A program made the translations under genes and the position numbers. Positions 62,801 to 64,000 of a DNA stretch of 64,000 nt are shown piece by piece. The notes beneath the pieces were generated by a model. That model was given only the letters and a program-made list of their open reading frames with translations. It made no database searches and was not told the DNA's origin. Each line of letters opens with the position of its first letter. Position 1 is the first letter of the stretch. Location: assembly GCA_017477325.1 (NCBI GenBank), contig JAFUWV010000012.1, positions 1 to 64,000 of the forward strand, given 5' to 3'. Source of the DNA: Paludibacteraceae bacterium (GTDB lineage Bacteria > Bacteroidota > Bacteroidia > Bacteroidales > Paludibacteraceae).

Positions 62801-64000
62801 GGAAGCAGAGTGAGGATATATGTAGCTTTGGTCTCACGGTCAGGAGCCGTAACCACTATCTCATATACTTTGTTGTCACCTTCTTTACGGCTTGTCACAT
62901 CAATTGTCTGTCCTTCTGCACCTGCAATCACGCTTACTTCTGCACCTTCTCTTGCTTCGGTCTCGGGGTAATAGTTGTCAGGAGTGAAGCCCGGCAGACT
63001 AACGCCGTCGATGAGTATTCCGCCAAGTTCGGTGTTGTCGGACAAGGCTGCATTGAAGAGCACTGAATATACCGGCGAGTTATCATCGCCAAACACGCTG
63101 AATGTCACTTTGTCATCGGTCAGCACTTCGAATATGGAATCTGACGAGAACTCACGCAGGAAGCAGAATGTAGCAGGTTTGCCGGAGGTCTTGTAGTCGA
63201 ATGTCTCAGGGTCGTAACCTGCCAACTCGGTGTTGTCCGCCTCAATAGAAGCGAGCAAACCGCTTGTCTGCAGAATAGTGTTGAAGCTATATATTTCTTC
63301 GGTCACACCGTCTTGTGCAAGTACGCGGACTTCGCCTGCACCTTCAGTAGCTGTCTGCGACCAACTCTGCTTCTCGATAGTAAGCATTGCAGCCTCTTCC
63401 TGAGTCATCACGAGGTTGTAGTCGGTCACACCCATTGAGTATGCAGGAGAGAGCACGGCTCCTTCTGCCGAGATACCGGCAAGAATACCGTCTGCATATT
63501 GAGCATCGCGGAACTCAAGAGTATAGGTCTTCTCATCGCCGTTTTCTGCAGTAACATGCATTGTCACCACTCTGTCAGCGACAGTCAGGTTCAATTTGGC
63601 ATGAATACTGCTGGTGACAGCCTCCACGTCAGGCAGAATACCGTTCCAGTCGGCTATTTCATATACATAGTCGGTCTTGGATGCACTGAAGTCGCTCAGT
63701 TGTGCACCACCCAAGCGCAAGGTCTGCAGTGTGCAGTCGGTTGATTCCGGACGGGTGAGAGTGAGAGTATAGTCGGTATAAGAGCCGTCCTCTGCATAGT
63801 TGCGTATGTTGGCAGTCTTGCCACGCTCAAGCCAGGTGATTACCGGCATCTGGTCTTCCACCTCACCTACGAAACGCAGTTCAGGCATCTTGTGATACTC
63901 GGCATCAGCGATGTTGTAAGTGATATTGGTGCCAGAGATTGTGGCTGCTTCGCCATCTACAGTGACAGACTTGAGTTTGCTGTTATAGACGAGGCGAACC
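59851..64000 (-). CDS. Giant surface protein of cadherin-like beta-sandwich repeats (start outside the window)
   Basis: The frame stays open to the window edge; the first ATG seen (63888) is inside a repeat, so the true start is beyond. The visible 1380 residues hold fourteen complete repeats of about 80-100 residues and one partial, each opening like LSDNALLRSIEVGGNIVEGF and closing like VTAEDGITTAEYVINF. This resembles the cadherin-like beta-sandwich (PF12733) pattern. The last 90 residues (YDIHGTQLMMS, ending LKSGKIMLTK) look like a type IX secretion sorting domain. An extracellular adhesin or scaffold is likely; ligand unknown. Confidence 0.8.
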   Translation of the reverse strand, partial: VRLVYNSKLKSVTVDGEAATISGTNITYNIADAEYHKMPELRFVGEVEDQMPVITWLERGKTANIRNYAEDGSYTDYTLTLTRPESTDCTLQTLRLGGAQLSDFSASKTDYVYEIADWNGILPDVEAVTSSIHAKLNLTVADRVVTMHVTAENGDEKTYTLEFRDAQYADGILAGISAEGAVLSPAYSMGVTDYNLVMTQEEAAMLTIEKQSWSQTATEGAGEVRVLAQDGVTEEIYSFNTILQTSGLLASIEADNTELAGYDPETFDYKTSGKPATFCFLREFSSDSIFEVLTDDKVTFSVFGDDNSPVYSVLFNAALSDNTELGGILIDGVSLPGFTPDNYYPETEAREGAEVSVIAGAEGQTIDVTSRKEGDNKVYEIVVTAPDRETKATYILTLLPLLSDNTELIDILCNGVSVGIEAGKYEYTYTVPLENPGQPKLTEQAMPSVTYVAREGQTVYMQLGTIGGITMIEVTAEDGVTTETYILNIEAEKSHYAYLSDILVANTPVSEVFDPQTNSYTLLDVEAEVGLNDIQTFTKDLYQKSVEITGEGDAYKIVVTAEDETTTMTYNIYLVRRVLSSDALLYDLKLDNMSFEEFVAAGKGVIAPAKFQPATTQYTVTLPQGTEVLPDVQTIAKNDKQVVGAPVKDGNVVSVSVQAEDGTTAEYIITFVITRSTNADLSNILVGGQPIADFSADKLFYQIVLEEGVRTYPDVEAQKAEDVQTVEAVTTDNLTTIKVTAENPDYQKTYIVMLQFTPSAADTLKYIYSDGEVIKGFNPNVFVYNYTLEGCNPVFPHLDYEGVGEPAQTVKAETLYEVADSAACYQLTVTAENGSHNNYLINYTVLHSAVDTLQGIYVGGQLIEGFSGSVNDYQVQLERGTAELPEITWLTGDECMQQEVVIEKGGVNGLTRILVTAPAGNTRVYTINFSTRLSDNALLRSIEVGGNIVEGFDEETFSYTQDIAYGFASLPIVTFQKQEEAQSVEIEQGELSVKLKVTAEDGITTAEYVINFNVVMSDNAYLLTVYFDGERFFEFQRDVFEYHFTVDYTVTERPEITWLAEDTLQTVYLEKLSPLAAKLIVYAPNKEDYNEYSFYFDRQLCYINWLDEITLRGQQIEGFHPDTLEYTIDWPVATPLDSLYVVEDVDWTKSEEHEAVEASIDENNTIILKVQAEDGSIRNYVIHQNVTLSDVAYLTDILVGGYSLNEFDSAQYEYTYILLEGEVIPDIQPVAPSDEIQVSVTLGEIGEATNIYCIAPNGRRVTYSIVFKYIETSTADKATERDVLLRHLKGSRQFMAYTTKQNVQIALYDIHGTQLMMSTIPVCNPNMTVLGDNTDDLEFIYNVLDAANGVVIEIPQDNMPYFYAFYYNYKERLKSGKIMLTK

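Noticed and set aside
63888..63890. ATG considered as the start of the giant repeat protein
   Set aside because: The frame continues upstream to the window edge with a good partial repeat (TNITYNIADAEYHK), so the codon is internal.

Overview
The window is a chromosomal segment of a member of the order Bacteroidales (phylum Bacteroidota), most likely an uncultured gut-type anaerobe. The evidence is the class III (oxygen-sensitive) ribonucleotide reductase, BACON-domain surface lipoproteins, a TonB-dependent receptor paired with a DUF4249 lipoprotein, a V/A-type ATPase, serine palmitoyltransferase, a DUF2723 membrane protein, a possible T9SS-type C-terminus, and the promoter grammar. Seventeen sites read TTG-N19/20-TAnnTTTG, the Bacteroidota primary-sigma consensus, and true Shine-Dalgarno sites are rare. 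No prophage, integrase, insertion sequence or CRISPR array is visible. Genus cannot be fixed from the sequence alone.

Layout. 1-3.1 kb: tRNA-Thr(CGT) with a second tRNA 3'-end copy beside it, then nrdD behind a 450-nt structured leader. 3.2-7.9 kb: a BACON/FISUMP lipoprotein, then a TonB-dependent receptor with its DUF4249 lipoprotein. 8-15.8 kb: a seven-gene minus-strand run (DUF2723 membrane protein, ruvX, def, mntP, DUF3109, cinA, sugar dehydrogenase) from one promoter that is divergent to a DMT transporter. 16.8-20 kb: tRNA-Gly(CCC), V-ATPase subunit B and an AsmA-like protein on one transcript. 20-27.3 kb: a six-gene lipid operon (two GH3-family acyl-amide synthetases, HAD phosphatase, PlsC-like acyltransferase, serine palmitoyltransferase, SDR reductase). 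27.6-33.4 kb, plus strand: yigZ, an acyltransferase, coaD, an S41 protease, the RNase P RNA gene and a YihY membrane protein. 33.5-39.8 kb: PF04020 membrane protein, aspS, fabD, a Sel1-repeat protein and a GDPD-like lipoprotein. 39.9-42.9 kb: V-ATPase subunits D, I and K. 43-44.9 kb: an MBL hydrolase and a TIGR02757 protein. 45.4-48.4 kb: rplM-rpsI-rpsB-tsf. 48.7-52.1 kb: a BACON/FISUMP lipoprotein followed by a protein kinase-AAA+ ATPase fusion. 52.3-54.7 kb: aqpZ, then metK behind a SAM-II-like riboswitch and terminator. 54.7-58.8 kb: AMP nucleosidase, holA, a small lipoprotein and a double FGE-sulfatase-domain protein. 59-64 kb: a SIMPL protein and the C-terminal part of a giant cadherin-like-repeat surface protein that runs off the window.

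How the genes connect. Most are housekeeping (translation, DNA replication, cofactor and fatty-acid synthesis) mixed with envelope genes. The lipid operon would make a sphingoid base (SPT, then ketone reduction by the SDR) and probably acylate or amidate it. The V-ATPase is split: D-I-K and B lie about 20 kb apart with separate promoters, and A, C, E and F are not here. Subunit K carries the full set of residues that bind Na+ in Enterococcus hirae NtpK.

Points most worth a second look: (1) the kinase-AAA+ fusion in a two-gene unit with a surface lipoprotein; (2) a family of 9-bp tandem repeats at many gene junctions, one copy of which sits in frame inside the MBL hydrolase; (3) the GH3/sphingolipid operon; (4) the unusual SAM-II-like element before metK, whose terminator loop is complementary to the aptamer loop; (5) the scattered V-ATPase. 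Annotation is by eye from protein motifs and base pairing; no database search was run.
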